Part shown: positions 42,572 through 50,815 of the stretch, piece after piece
How positions within the stretch are numbered: position 1 is the stretch's first letter
How the letters are laid out: the number at the start of each line of letters is the position of its first letter
NCBI RefSeq assembly: GCF_000744095.1
Contig: NZ_JQLI01000008.1
Location: 3,100,001 to 3,164,000, forward strand
Source of the DNA: Cupriavidus necator A5-1
GTDB lineage: Bacteria > Pseudomonadota > Gammaproteobacteria > Burkholderiales > Burkholderiaceae
Direction of reading: 5' to 3'
DNA length: 64,000 bases
Translations under genes and position numbers: made by a program
The notes under the pieces: generated by a model
Told to the model about the DNA's origin: nothing
Database searches by the model: none
Seen by the model: the letters and a program-made list of their open reading frames with translations, nothing else

Positions 42572-43009
42572 TCAGAAAACCTCCCTCACCCATCCGCCGC
42601 CCTTCTTCATGGGCAGCTTCGTTGCCTTCACCATGCGGAAGTACGGCAACACCTCCGCGCACAACTTGATCTTCATTTGCCCGTGGGCCGTCACGAATCC
42701 GCCCTTGGTTTCGTGGATCTCCAGTCGCGTGTCGGCTGGGAGCACCAGGAAGTCCACCTCGTAGAACGTGTTGTCAGCCAGGCGCACACGCATCGGGTGG
42801 AACTTCCAGTCGAGGACAAGCCCTTGGCGCTTCTCTTCGTCCAGCAGGATGGAATAGGCGCGCTCGGTCTTGTTCATCTGGTCCTTGGGCAGGCGGCCCA
42901 GCGCATGGAAGCGCGCCATCGGGTCGGCCTTCTTGGCCGGCGCCGGCTTGGGCTGGCGTGCCTGGAGCGCGGCCAGCTGCTCTGCGGTCCATCGGAGCAT
43001 CTTGCTCAT
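42572..43009 (-). CDS. DUF1064-like PD-(D/E)XK nuclease
   Basis: A 145-aa protein from MSKMLRWTAEQLAALQARQ. KTERAYSILLDEE supplies the first Glu, YEVDFLVLPAD the Asp and EIHETKGGF the E-x-K, the order of DUF1064 phage nucleases thought to resolve DNA junctions or process ends. Coupled to the upstream gene by 4 bp. Confidence 0.7.
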   Translation of the reverse strand: MSKMLRWTAEQLAALQARQPKPAPAKKADPMARFHALGRLPKDQMNKTERAYSILLDEEKRQGLVLDWKFHPMRVRLADNTFYEVDFLVLPADTRLEIHETKGGFVTAHGQMKIKLCAEVLPYFRMVKATKLPMKKGGGWVREVF

Positions 43010-43767
43010 GCCGCGGCTCCCATGAACATGCTGGTCTGGATTGGATTGGCGCGGCGATCCCAGAACACCAGAGACTGGCGCGACTCGATCCGCTCGCGCA
43101 TGACCTGAGCTCGCGATTCCTTGCTGGCCGGCGTGTAGGCGCCCTTCCACTTCGAGTCGATGCCCACGTTCTGGGCGATGTTCGTGCTGTCGGCGCTGGC
43201 AAAGGGAAAACGGCTAAAGACTTCCGGGTCCAGCATGCGCAGGCCGTGCAGCTTGCAGACCGGCCGGCCGTGCTTGTCGCACACCACATCCATCGCCTCG
43301 GACATGCGCGTCCACCATGCCGCCGTGCCGACCTGCGCGTAATCGCCAGAACTGCCAAGGCACACGCGCGGCCATGCCATCGCCAGTCGTTCCAGGCGCT
43401 CCAGGCTTTCGTGCAGGTGCCAGACCGGGGCGCCGACCCACGGGGCACGCTCGCGCCACGGCCACTCAGCCAGCAGGGCATCGTTCGCTTCCTCGTCGCC
43501 GTCGATCACGTCCGGGATCACGGCGAAGTCAAAAGAGGGGTACCGATGAAGCTCGGCCACCCATTCATAGAACGGGTTCCAGTCGGTAATCGGCTTGCCA
43601 GAGCGCCAGGCGGAGAAGGCGCCGTTGTCTACGGCGAAGGACTGCGCCACCTCGAGGACGATGCCGAGTTGGTCAGGGCGGTGGAACGACACGAAGGCGT
43701 GCCCGGCAAAGACCGCCTTGGCTGCGGCCGTCGTCGGGGTAATGGGAGTTCCGTGGTAATGGATCAC
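43006..43767 (-). CDS. TIM-barrel-like phage protein, possible DpdA/TGT relative
   Basis: A 253-aa protein. Segments SFAVDNGAFSAWRSGKPI, FDFAVIPDVIDGDEE, PVWHLHESLERL, RVCLGSSGDYA, and KLHGLRML then SADSTN follow one another with the spacing of beta-strand ends in a TIM barrel and recall tRNA-guanine transglycosylase/DpdA-like phage proteins. No zinc-binding CxCxxC is seen and no preQ0 pathway genes are present. It might modify DNA or RNA with a deazaguanine, but this is inference. Confidence 0.45.
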   Translation of the reverse strand: MIHYHGTPITPTTAAAKAVFAGHAFVSFHRPDQLGIVLEVAQSFAVDNGAFSAWRSGKPITDWNPFYEWVAELHRYPSFDFAVIPDVIDGDEEANDALLAEWPWRERAPWVGAPVWHLHESLERLERLAMAWPRVCLGSSGDYAQVGTAAWWTRMSEAMDVVCDKHGRPVCKLHGLRMLDPEVFSRFPFASADSTNIAQNVGIDSKWKGAYTPASKESRAQVMRERIESRQSLVFWDRRANPIQTSMFMGAAA

Positions 43768-44153
43768 ACCGACACTCCCACGAGGAGGGCGACGTCGTCG
43801 TCGCTGGTCTTCGGGCCGATCTGTGCCACTACCGAGACGCCAGACTCCAGGATGCGGCGATGCACGGCACTGATGTAGGCCAGTCGCTTCTGGCTGTCAG
43901 CCTGGGCGCCCGGTTCGCCGCGGCGCGTTTCGATGTCGACGCCGCGATGGTGGGCACGCAACGTCTGCTGGCCGCCCAGCGCTTGGTGCAGCCCGTCGGC
44001 GATGGCTTCGTGGTAGGCGCTGCGGTGCTGCGCGCATGCCGCGATGATGTGCTCGGCGTGGATCATCGTGCTGCTGGCGATCTCCAGCGCGTAGACGATC
44101 ATCGCGCCGTTGGCTGGACACTTGCACACGAACTGGTGACGATAGATATTCAT
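43764..44153 (-). CDS. Phage protein (129 aa), unknown
   Basis: The start MNIYRHQFVCKCPANGAMIV at 44153 was chosen because it overlaps the upstream gene by 4 bp. FVCKCPANG is a small cysteine cluster and the helix MIHAEHIIAACAQHRSAYHE has three histidines. Possibly metal-binding. No family recognised. Confidence 0.55.
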   Translation of the reverse strand: MNIYRHQFVCKCPANGAMIVYALEIASSTMIHAEHIIAACAQHRSAYHEAIADGLHQALGGQQTLRAHHRGVDIETRRGEPGAQADSQKRLAYISAVHRRILESGVSVVAQIGPKTSDDDVALLVGVSV

Positions 44154-44389
44154 ACCCCTCTCCCCTTGATCCACTCGCGGCGCTGGGCCGCCTGTTCCTC
44201 CGATACAGCCGCGTGCTTACCGCAGGCCTGCACCTCGGCGCCGATCCAGCGCAGCGTCAGCGCTTCTTTCAGGCACCGGCCCATCCCAACCCGGGCATGG
44301 GCCCGGTCGCTGGCCTCCAAGTGCGCCTCTCCGGCAGCGGTGCGAGGCTTCACAGTGAAGTGCCGGCACGTAATGCAGTGGTCGCTCAT
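44150..44389 (-). CDS. Small cysteine-rich phage protein (79 aa)
   Basis: MSDHCITCRHFTVKP, later MGRCLKEAL and EVQACGKH: CxxC plus two further Cys spaced as in a zinc-finger-like fold. Coupled at both ends by 4-bp overlaps. Frequent beside replication genes in phages of this group; function unknown. Confidence 0.6.
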   Translation of the reverse strand: MSDHCITCRHFTVKPRTAAGEAHLEASDRAHARVGMGRCLKEALTLRWIGAEVQACGKHAAVSEEQAAQRREWIKGRGV

Positions 44390-45470
44390 GCCGCCTCCTG
44401 CTCTGATGGATAGAAGAAGGCGAGGATCCGGGCATGCATGGCCTCGTCGCGCTCTGTCTCCCGCAGGAGCTGCTGGCGCCACGGGCCTTCCCCTGCGCGC
44501 TTGAATACACGAACCTTGAACGACATGAAAAGCTCGCCCTCCTCTACCTTCCAGGCGACGCTCAGTTCCGCGGCTTTCGCCTTGATCCCCTCGATGCTGT
44601 TCCACCACTCGGCGGCGGTCTGCGTCGGCGTAGCTGGGTCAGCCGGCTTGCCGGCCACAGCCGCCGCGGCTTTGGCGGCCTGCTCGCGCGCCGAGCGAAT
44701 AATCCCCAGGATGTAGCCGGCGTTCGGCCTCTCGTTGGGCTTCTTCATGCCGAACACCTCGACCGCTTCTGCGATCTCCTGGTCAGACACGGCCAGGCGG
44801 ACCATCTCGGTGACGTCGGCGTGATTGCTGGTCACCGCCATGCCGTAGGTCTTGCGGAGCAGGATGGCCAACTGCACGGGCCGCGGGTTTTCCTCGCCGG
44901 TCGTCTGGTTCAGCGGGTGTGATGTGGCGTGGGCTGCTGCCCCCGCGTTGCCGCTGAGGTTCACATCACCACTAACCTTTGAAGTAGTAGGTGATGGTGA
45001 TGGTGAAGGGCATTGCTCAGGCACAGCTCCGGGCAGTCCATCGGGCAGTCCATCGGGCACTGCTTCGGGTTGTGCTTCGAGCATGCTTGGAGCATCGCTT
45101 GCGGCATGCCCGGGGGACTTCCTGCCCCACCTCTTTTCTGCTGCTAGTGTGGCTTTTGCTACGGCACTTTCTTTCCGCGTCTGGCTTGCCCGAAGCTCTT
45201 CATCGGCGCGCTTCTGGTGCAGCAATCCGTTCTCTTCCTTGAAGAATCGGATCACAGCAGGCTTCGCCCTCTTCCATGCGGCAGCCGTAAGGCGCGTGAT
45301 CTGCGCGCCAGCGTCGCGTCGTCGTGGGGCGGCGGCCCATTGCGCCAGTAGTCCATGAGCAGCAGCAGGTATGCCCCATGCTGCTCAGTGGTCAGGCGCG
45401 TGGTGTCCGCCAGGTAGTCGCCGATGAACAGCGGCATCCAGACGTCCGCCTTGTCTTTGGCCTTGCTCAC
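44386..45470 (-). pseudogene. DUF1376 replication-type protein gene with frameshift
   Basis: The 5' part (45470 down to about 45300) starts MSKAKDKADVWMPLFIGDYL, the DUF1376 signature. The frame then shifts: the downstream frame reads QITRLTAAAWKRAKPAVI before the annotated start MIRFFKEENGLLHQKRADEE and ends at 44386. Together they form a single DUF1376 protein of about 360 aa with a low-complexity Pro/Ser middle and a replication-initiator-like C-terminal domain. An indel near 45300 separates them. If real, replication would depend on another factor. Confidence 0.7.
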
Positions 45471-45889
45471 TTCGATACCTCCAGGGGCGGCAGGTACGCC
45501 GCCAGCAAGGTTTGCGTCTCACGGGTCAACTCGGCCTCATCAAAGCCATACACGGCAGCAAAGCGCTTCACGCCCAGACCGTGCACGCCGGTGTTGCCGC
45601 GGTGGTGCTCCGGGCAAAGCGGGATGGCGTCTCGGTGCTCGGCGCGCTGGCCCATGCCGGTACCCTTGCGCGGGTGATGGATCTCCGCCGGCGTGGCGCC
45701 CAGGCCCAGCCGACGGCAGCAGGCGCAGCCGAGCGCGGCGACGTGATCAAGGTAGATGCGCTCCGCCTTCTTCGCGCGCGTCTTCCCCTTCTTCTTGAAG
45801 GGGCTGGGAACCAAGCCTGCGGTCTGTCTCAGCCAAATAGTTGAATGCAGTGGCGTTCTTCGACGAAGTTGGGTGCGACGCTTTAGCAT
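45467..45889 (-). CDS. HNH-type nuclease (Ref-like)
   Basis: A 140-aa protein from MLKRRTQLRRRTPLH. The core is YLDHVAALGCACCRRLG, then AEIHHPRKGTGMGQRAEH and DAIPLCPEHHRGNTGVHGLG. Cysteine pairs and the IHH/EHH histidines define an HNH zinc-supported nuclease resembling phage P1 Ref and DUF968 proteins, often RecA-linked. The stop overlaps the DUF1376 start. Confidence 0.75.
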   Translation of the reverse strand: MLKRRTQLRRRTPLHSTIWLRQTAGLVPSPFKKKGKTRAKKAERIYLDHVAALGCACCRRLGLGATPAEIHHPRKGTGMGQRAEHRDAIPLCPEHHRGNTGVHGLGVKRFAAVYGFDEAELTRETQTLLAAYLPPLEVSK

Positions 45890-46008
45890 GACGCAACCCA
45901 ATCCGTCGTCGACAGATTTTGCGCGGGCTTTACCCCCACCGAAGTACGATTGAAAGTGGAAGCCTTGTATGCCAGCATCGCTAGCTCAACAATTTCGAGA
46001 GGACAACA

Positions 46009-46197
46009 ATGGCACGATTCCGCATTGAAACGGTCACCGATCCCGCAACCGGGCTTATCTATACCGAGATGTATTACCCCGAAAATGCAGCTACCCCTTC
46101 GGCACGCACGAAGCCCATCTATCCTTCGCATGAAGCTGCCGAAGCAGATGCAGTGAAGATGTTCCAGGACTGGGCGGAGGGTCTGGATAAGCAGTGA
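46009..46197 (+). CDS. Small protein (62 aa) opposite to the operon
   Basis: MARFRIETVTDPATGLIYTE behind GAGAGGACAACA on the plus strand, inside an otherwise minus-strand operon. Acidic C-terminus with FQDWAEGLDK. Might be an independently expressed lysogenic gene. Confidence 0.5.
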   Translation: MARFRIETVTDPATGLIYTEMYYPENAATPSARTKPIYPSHEAAEADAVKMFQDWAEGLDKQ

Positions 46198-46244
46198 TCT
46201 AGAAGTCTGCGTACTACTAGTACCAGTATGTTGGAGGCCAGGAC

Positions 46245-46436
46245 TCATGCGGCCTCCAGCCGTTTTCGCTCGCGGGTCGACCAGCTTCCCATCTCAGGCA
46301 CGTTCGCCTGAACCAGTGCGGCCGCCATAGGCGGGCTGACGCTATTGCCGCACATGCGCACCTGGGCATGCTTCGGCAGGCGCTTGCCGCCGATGATCTC
46401 TGGTGCGATGTCGAGCAGGAGTTGGTCGCGGATCAT
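46245..46436 (-). pseudogene. C-terminal fragment of C5-cytosine DNA methyltransferase
   Basis: Sixty-three codons from MIRDQLLLDIAPE with the motif X-like segment VRMCGNSVSPPMAAALVQAN, the hallmark of the C-terminus of dcm-type enzymes. The catalytic PCQ, ENV and target-recognition regions are absent. A GAGGGCGAC ribosome site before the ATG suggests the piece may still be translated. Decay product of a phage methyltransferase or a domain-only protein. Confidence 0.6.
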
Positions 46437-46449
46437 GCTGTCGCCCTCG

Positions 46450-46785
46450 TTACTGCGCTGCGGCCATAGCCGCCGCAGCACTCGAGGGTTCGTCAGCCAA
46501 GCTCAGCAGTTCCTGCCAGGCGCCCGTCGCTTCGCACTTCCGCTCGCCAGAAACCGTCAGGCGGCCAGCATCAAGCAGACCGCGCGCCACTCGGCAGACG
46601 GATCCCATAGGGAGATTGGTTCGGTAGAAGAGATCCCATCGGGTCAGTTTGACGGCCGGCCCGGTGAAGTGGGACATCACCATGTCGTTCTGGACGACTC
46701 GCTTTGCGTTCGTGATTGCATCGTGCGAGGCCGCTTGCGTTTCAGACATGCGGCGGTCCGAGGGGGTGCTGTAAATTTGTTCCAT
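46450..46785 (-). CDS. Winged-helix-like phage protein (111 aa)
   Basis: ATG after GGGAGAAAC. DAITNAKRVVQNDMVMSHFTG and YRTNLPMGSVCRVARGLLDAG look like helices of a winged-helix fold. In the early operon between a CII-like HTH gene and the methyltransferase fragment. Function unknown. Confidence 0.55.
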   Translation of the reverse strand: MEQIYSTPSDRRMSETQAASHDAITNAKRVVQNDMVMSHFTGPAVKLTRWDLFYRTNLPMGSVCRVARGLLDAGRLTVSGERKCEATGAWQELLSLADEPSSAAAAMAAAQ

Positions 46786-46848
46786 GTTTCTCCCCGGCTT
46801 TCCGGTAAATGACTTGGGTACGCGGCGCCTTGTATCGGCGCGCTGTTA

Positions 46849-47214
46849 TCAGGCAGCCTTCATTGCCTCGATTTGGGATTCCAACTCGCGGATGCGGCGC
46901 TGCTCGTTTGTCTCGCGGCTGGTCACGAAACCGCAGACGCTGTCTTCGTACTGGCGGATGGCCCAGTTGCCGCAGAGAGCCTGGAACTTGATGCGGAAGT
47001 CGAACGGCAGGTACTTCTTCCCGCTCAGGATGTTGGAGAGGTGCGACTTGGGCATGCCCAGGATTGCTGCCGCATCCGAGATCGAATAGCGAACGCGGCG
47101 TTTCGCCCAGCAGAGGACTGTCGCGTCTGCCTCGTGGCGCAGGCGTGCGATCAGAAAGTCCGCAACCATCTCCGGCTCTCCGACGACTTCGAAAAACGGC
47201 ATCTCCCGTTGCAT
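46849..47214 (-). CDS. CII-like HTH regulator
   Basis: The ATG at 47214 (MQREMPFFEVVG) is chosen because TAGGGAG precedes it; a GTG 27 bp upstream also opens the frame. HTH: YSISDAAAILGMPKSHLSNILSG. Second gene after cro, the cII slot of lambda. Upstream, 47233-47263 carries three spaced GTTCC repeats (TTGTTCCAC, TTGTTCCGCC, GTTCCACG) that may be a binding site. Confidence 0.65.
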   Translation of the reverse strand: MQREMPFFEVVGEPEMVADFLIARLRHEADATVLCWAKRRVRYSISDAAAILGMPKSHLSNILSGKKYLPFDFRIKFQALCGNWAIRQYEDSVCGFVTSRETNEQRRIRELESQIEAMKAA

Positions 47215-47323
47215 CTGTTCGCTCCCTAACAGTTGTTCCACTTGTTCCGCCTAGCGTTCCACGTACCAAGCGGCGTCAAATGAAGGCGTCACTTCGGACG
47301 CCTCTATGAACCGCGAACTGCGC

Positions 47324-47572
47324 TTACTTCCCGTTGCTGCACCTTTTGCTCTTGCAGCAGTATTCGCGCACGAAGGCCCAATCGACTTTGTCGTTGAGTT
47401 CTTCACAGGCGACGGCACCTTCGGTGAGCCGCTCGATTACTGGGCACTGCTCGGCCGACACCGGCCGCTTGCCAGAGATCCACTGGTAGACGAGTCCTTG
47501 GGAGACCCCAAGTCGCTTTGCGAAGGCGGCCTGGCTGGTCTTCGTGGTTTCGAGATATTCGGCGAGCTTCAT
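47324..47572 (-). CDS. cro: Cro-like repressor (YdaS-type HTH)
   Basis: An 82-aa protein starting MKLAEYLETTKTSQAAFAKR, with HTH AFAKRLGVSQGLVYQWISGK. First gene of the rightward early operon, divergent from the CI-type gene. The promoter -10 TAGTAT (47580-47585) ends 7 bp before the ATG, so the mRNA is probably leaderless. Confidence 0.82.
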   Translation of the reverse strand: MKLAEYLETTKTSQAAFAKRLGVSQGLVYQWISGKRPVSAEQCPVIERLTEGAVACEELNDKVDWAFVREYCCKSKRCSNGK

Positions 47573-47579
47573 GAACCAA

Positions 47580-47647
47580 ATACTAGCATAGCTAGTTAAA
47601 TCGTCAATAGCTATGCTTGTTGTGCAAACAAATAGCATTGCTACACT
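47580..47647. promoter_or_regulatory. Right operator region: three 15-bp operators with pR and pRM
   Basis: Operators ACTAGCATAGCTAGT (47582-47596, perfect palindrome), AATAGCTATGCTTGT (47606-47620) and AATAGCATTGCTACA (47631-47645) are spaced 24-25 bp. pR on the minus strand: -35 TTGACG (47602-47607), 16-bp spacer, -10 TAGTAT (47580-47585). A pRM candidate on plus: TTGTGC, 16 bp, TACACT (47642-47647), 7 bp before the repressor ATG. The layout mirrors lambda OR. Confidence 0.82.
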
Positions 47648-47654
47648 CGCGCGC

Positions 47655-48659
47655 ATGTCGCGACCAAGCAAAACTCTCGAAGCCTGGCAAGCCGAAGACG
47701 CCGCGCGTCTGAAGGCGCTCTATGGCGAGCGCAAGGGCAAGATGAGCCAGGAGGAATTCGGCAGCCGGTTCGAAATCGGCAGCCAGGGCATGGTCTGGCA
47801 GTATCTGAACGCCCGCCGTCCTCTGAATATCAAGGCGGCCACCGGCTTTGCGCGTGGCCTAGGTGTCGAAGTCGATGCGTTCAGCCTGCGGCTGGCTGAG
47901 GAGATCCGCAGGGCCTCTAGTACCGTCACCGACACGGTTCCGACCGTCCCTTCTGGCGCCGAGGCTGGCGGGAAGCCATCGGATCGATTGCGCATCGTCA
48001 TGGCGGAGCAGCATCTCGACATTCCCGGGGTGGCGCAGCTCTTGGGCGTTGAATCGGCCGTCGTGCGTTCATGGCTTGAGCAGGATGCGCCAAAACTGCA
48101 TCTGCACCACGCAGTCAAGCTGCAAGAGGCCTATGGCTACAGCCCTGCGTGGCTGATCAATGGCAAAGGGGAAGCGCGGCTATCGAACCTCCAGGAGGCC
48201 GAGCTGGACGAGCCCAGCCTGCCCGAGGACACATTCCCAATTCCACAGAGTGTTTTCAAACGGATTCCGGTTAGGGGCATGGCGCAGTTGGGAGACAACG
48301 GACACTTTGTCGATATTGAATATCCAGTCGGGCACGGGGATGGATACCTCTATTTCCCCACTGCCGACCCTGATGCGTACGGATTGCGCTGCAATGGTGA
48401 GTCCATGCGACCGCGGGTCAAGCACGGAGAGTTTGTAGTTGTCGAACCCAATCGCGCCGTAACCAATGGCGACGAGGTCCTGGTAAAGGCCCAAGACGGC
48501 CGTGTCATGGTGAAGGAACTGGCCTACGTCCGCGACGGCGTCGTGCACCTGTCGTCCGTGAACGAGCGCCACGGCATGCTGCGGATTCCTCAGGAACAGA
48601 TCGTCCGCCTGCAGTACGTAGCCGGCATCGTGAAGTCCTCGGTCTGGCGGCCGGATTGA
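47655..48659 (+). CDS. cI: CI-type repressor with two HTH domains and LexA-type peptidase domain
   Basis: A 334-aa protein. HTH 1 near residues 30-62 (MSQEEFGSRFEIGSQGMVW), HTH 2 near 115-160 (DIPGVAQLLGVESAVVRSW), then an S24 peptidase domain with the catalytic Ser in CNGESMRPR and Lys in RVMVKEL. The usual Ala-Gly cleavage pair is replaced by something like GMAQLG. Induced by RecA filaments if cleavable. Longer and more modular than lambda CI (237 aa). The ATG at 47655 fits the pRM candidate. Confidence 0.82.
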   Translation: MSRPSKTLEAWQAEDAARLKALYGERKGKMSQEEFGSRFEIGSQGMVWQYLNARRPLNIKAATGFARGLGVEVDAFSLRLAEEIRRASSTVTDTVPTVPSGAEAGGKPSDRLRIVMAEQHLDIPGVAQLLGVESAVVRSWLEQDAPKLHLHHAVKLQEAYGYSPAWLINGKGEARLSNLQEAELDEPSLPEDTFPIPQSVFKRIPVRGMAQLGDNGHFVDIEYPVGHGDGYLYFPTADPDAYGLRCNGESMRPRVKHGEFVVVEPNRAVTNGDEVLVKAQDGRVMVKELAYVRDGVVHLSSVNERHGMLRIPQEQIVRLQYVAGIVKSSVWRPD

Positions 48660-48734
48660 TCGCCGATACGTGTTGGCGAAGACGAAAGCTTATGCGCCAC
48701 TCACCCACAGCTCACACAAAAACGCGACCTAAGA

Positions 48735-49355
48735 ATGGAAAGTCCAATAACTTCGTCTGAACCCGGTATTAGGAAGGCCCTTTCCCACCTCGACTCCATG
48801 CTGGTCCCGAACGAGGTCGCGAAATGCTACGCCGTGCAGCGCCGACTCTTCGCACTTCTCCATCGCCGGGTCATGGTGGCGGCGACCTCGGGGAGGCTGA
48901 TCGGCATCAGCCGGGGCTTGATCGGCGGATTCACGCCAGTGGACATCCGCTGGCAAGACGTCAAAACGGCAAACGTCAAAGCGGGAATCTTTGGCAGCGA
49001 CATTACGATCACCGCCCTCACCCAGCCTGACTTAGCGAGCGGCGGGACCGTACGCACGTTCCAATTTACCGGGCTCAGGAAGGCCGACGCGCAGGCGGTA
49101 TATCGTGCCTGCCAGGCGCAGGAACAAGCATGGCGCGAAAAGCGGCGGCTTCGCGAGTTGGAAGAGTTGCGAGCCAAGTCGGGCGGCTTCCAGGCATCAT
49201 CGCCGCGCGACGTGTCGTTCGGGAACGACGAATCCAACTCTGGCAAGGGAGATCTCACTTCGCGCCTCAAGCGCGCAAAAGAGATGCTCGATAGCGGTCT
49301 GATCAGCGATTCCGAGTACGAGACGATTAAAGCGAAAGTTATCTCGGAAATTTAG
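48735..49355 (+). CDS. PH-like domain protein with SHOCT tail
   Basis: A 206-aa protein. Residues about 25-125 (FALLHRRVMVAATSGRLIGIS ... VDIRWQDV) match bacterial PH-type lipid- or protein-binding domains. The last 35 residues (DLTSRLKRAKEMLDSGLISD then SEYETIKAKVI) are a SHOCT domain. Expressed next to the repressor, probably in the lysogen. May localise a partner at the membrane. Confidence 0.7.
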   Translation: MESPITSSEPGIRKALSHLDSMLVPNEVAKCYAVQRRLFALLHRRVMVAATSGRLIGISRGLIGGFTPVDIRWQDVKTANVKAGIFGSDITITALTQPDLASGGTVRTFQFTGLRKADAQAVYRACQAQEQAWREKRRLRELEELRAKSGGFQASSPRDVSFGNDESNSGKGDLTSRLKRAKEMLDSGLISDSEYETIKAKVISEI

Positions 49356-49450
49356 CCTTATGCGCGCACGTCGCCCTCAGTTGGGACCGCAGAAGGTTTG
49401 GATGCCGGCCGCCATGGGGCTGCGGGCACATCCCATGGGGAGAAGGACCA

Positions 49451-49747
49451 ATGAACGATTCAGCCAAAGAGATGATGCTGTATGACGCCCAAAAGAAGAG
49501 CGTCGGCGTCGCCTATGCACTGTGGTTCTTCTTGGGCATGTTTGGGGCCCACCGCTTCTATGCGGGGTCCAACGCGATTGGCTTCGGCCAAATGGCGCTC
49601 AGCATCCTTGGCTTCCTCGTCCCATGGGGCGTCGGCCTCTTCATTTTCGGTGCGGTCAGCATATGGGTGCTGATTGATGGGGTACTTCTTCCAGGTGTGA
49701 TTCGAGACTACAACGTGCGACTGGCGAGTAGCCTGGGGAACGCTTGA
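49451..49747 (+). CDS. TM2-domain membrane protein
   Basis: A 98-aa protein after GGGGAGAAGGACC. Two membrane helices around AYALWFFLGMFGAHRFYAGS and VPWGVGLFIFGAVSIWVLID; the GMFGAHRFYAG turn is the TM2 signature. It follows the PH-SHOCT gene and may form a membrane pair with it. Possible superinfection-exclusion or host-physiology role, by context only. Confidence 0.75.
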   Translation: MNDSAKEMMLYDAQKKSVGVAYALWFFLGMFGAHRFYAGSNAIGFGQMALSILGFLVPWGVGLFIFGAVSIWVLIDGVLLPGVIRDYNVRLASSLGNA

Positions 49748-49880
49748 GCTTCCGCAGCTGTGAAGCCATCGGCCTGGCGGCCGGATTGATATATGGCAGC
49801 GCAGTCGTGGCTCGGATCGAGTCGATCATCTAGAAGTGGCTTACATACCAACAACATAGTCCCATCAAGGGAGAGCACGG

Positions 49881-50786
49881 GTGACCCACGTATTCGGCGG
49901 TGAATGGACGGAACAAAAGCTCGTGGCCTTGAAGAAGTATCTGGAGGCCTATCGGAAGATTTTCACGATCAATGAAAAAGCCCGGTACTTCCGAACCGTC
50001 TATATTGATGCGTTTGCCGGTACCGGCGAGCGCAGCGACAAAGCGCCGGCTTCCGAGAAGCCAACCCTCTTTGACAACACCGACATAGATGCACCACAGG
50101 CCACCGGCCTGCACAAAGGAAGCGCTCGCATTGCACTCGAGCTTGAGTCACCGTTCGATCAATACGTCTTCATCGACAAGAATCCCAAGCATACTGCTGG
50201 CTTGACGGAAATGATCGAGCATGATTTTCCGAACCTTAGGTCACGGTGCCGCATTCTCACAGGCGATGGCGTGGAGATTGTCCGCGAGCAATTGATATAT
50301 GGACATGACTGGAAGAGAACTCGGGCTGTGTTGTTCATCGACCCCTACGGAATGAACATCCACTGGGATCTGATCCAGCGCATCGCTGCCACGCAAGCAA
50401 TCGATATGTGGCTCCTTTTCCCGCTTGGCCAAGGTATGAATCGGCTACTTAGTCGCGATCATCTTCCGAATCCAGGTCATAGCGCGAAGCTCACTGCAGT
50501 GCTCGGCACTGACGAATGGAAGACGCGGTTCTACAGTAGCCAAACACAGACGGATCTCTTTGGCATCGAGTCGGAGAGCAGCTTGAAAACTGCCACATTC
50601 GAAAATATGGTGGAGTTCCTAAAAGAACGCCTTTCGAGTGTGTTTGCTGGCGTTGCATCCGACGTCATGATGTTGGAGAACTCGAAGGGTAGCCCACTGT
50701 ATGCCCTTTGCTTTGCAGCCGCGAACAAGGCTGGTGCTAAGACCGCCATTAGAATCGCTTCCGATCTCCTCCGAACGCGTCTATAG
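49881..50786 (+). CDS. tcmP: Three-Cys-motif partner protein TcmP
   Basis: The GTG start follows GGGAGAGC. The 301-aa protein matches TcmP: LVALKKYLEAYRKIF, then YIDAFAGTGER resembling SAM-methyltransferase motif I, and VLFIDPYGMNIHWDLI resembling motif IV. TcmP is known as the companion of DUF5131 (Gp37/Gp68), which follows here after a LexA box. The reaction is not established; methyl transfer to nucleic acid is an inference from the two motifs. Confidence 0.8.
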   Translation: MTHVFGGEWTEQKLVALKKYLEAYRKIFTINEKARYFRTVYIDAFAGTGERSDKAPASEKPTLFDNTDIDAPQATGLHKGSARIALELESPFDQYVFIDKNPKHTAGLTEMIEHDFPNLRSRCRILTGDGVEIVREQLIYGHDWKRTRAVLFIDPYGMNIHWDLIQRIAATQAIDMWLLFPLGQGMNRLLSRDHLPNPGHSAKLTAVLGTDEWKTRFYSSQTQTDLFGIESESSLKTATFENMVEFLKERLSSVFAGVASDVMMLENSKGSPLYALCFAAANKAGAKTAIRIASDLLRTRL

Positions 50787-50806
50787 TACTGTACGTTTAA
50801 ACAGTA
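50787..50806. promoter_or_regulatory. LexA (SOS) box between tcmP and three-Cys gene
   Basis: TACTGTACGTTTAAACAGTA is a full TACTGT-N8-ACAGTA site, starting one base after the tcmP stop. The next ATG is 9 bp downstream without a Shine-Dalgarno, so the downstream gene probably has its own SOS-inducible leaderless transcript. Confidence 0.82.
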
Positions 50807-50815
50807 CCTCATACC

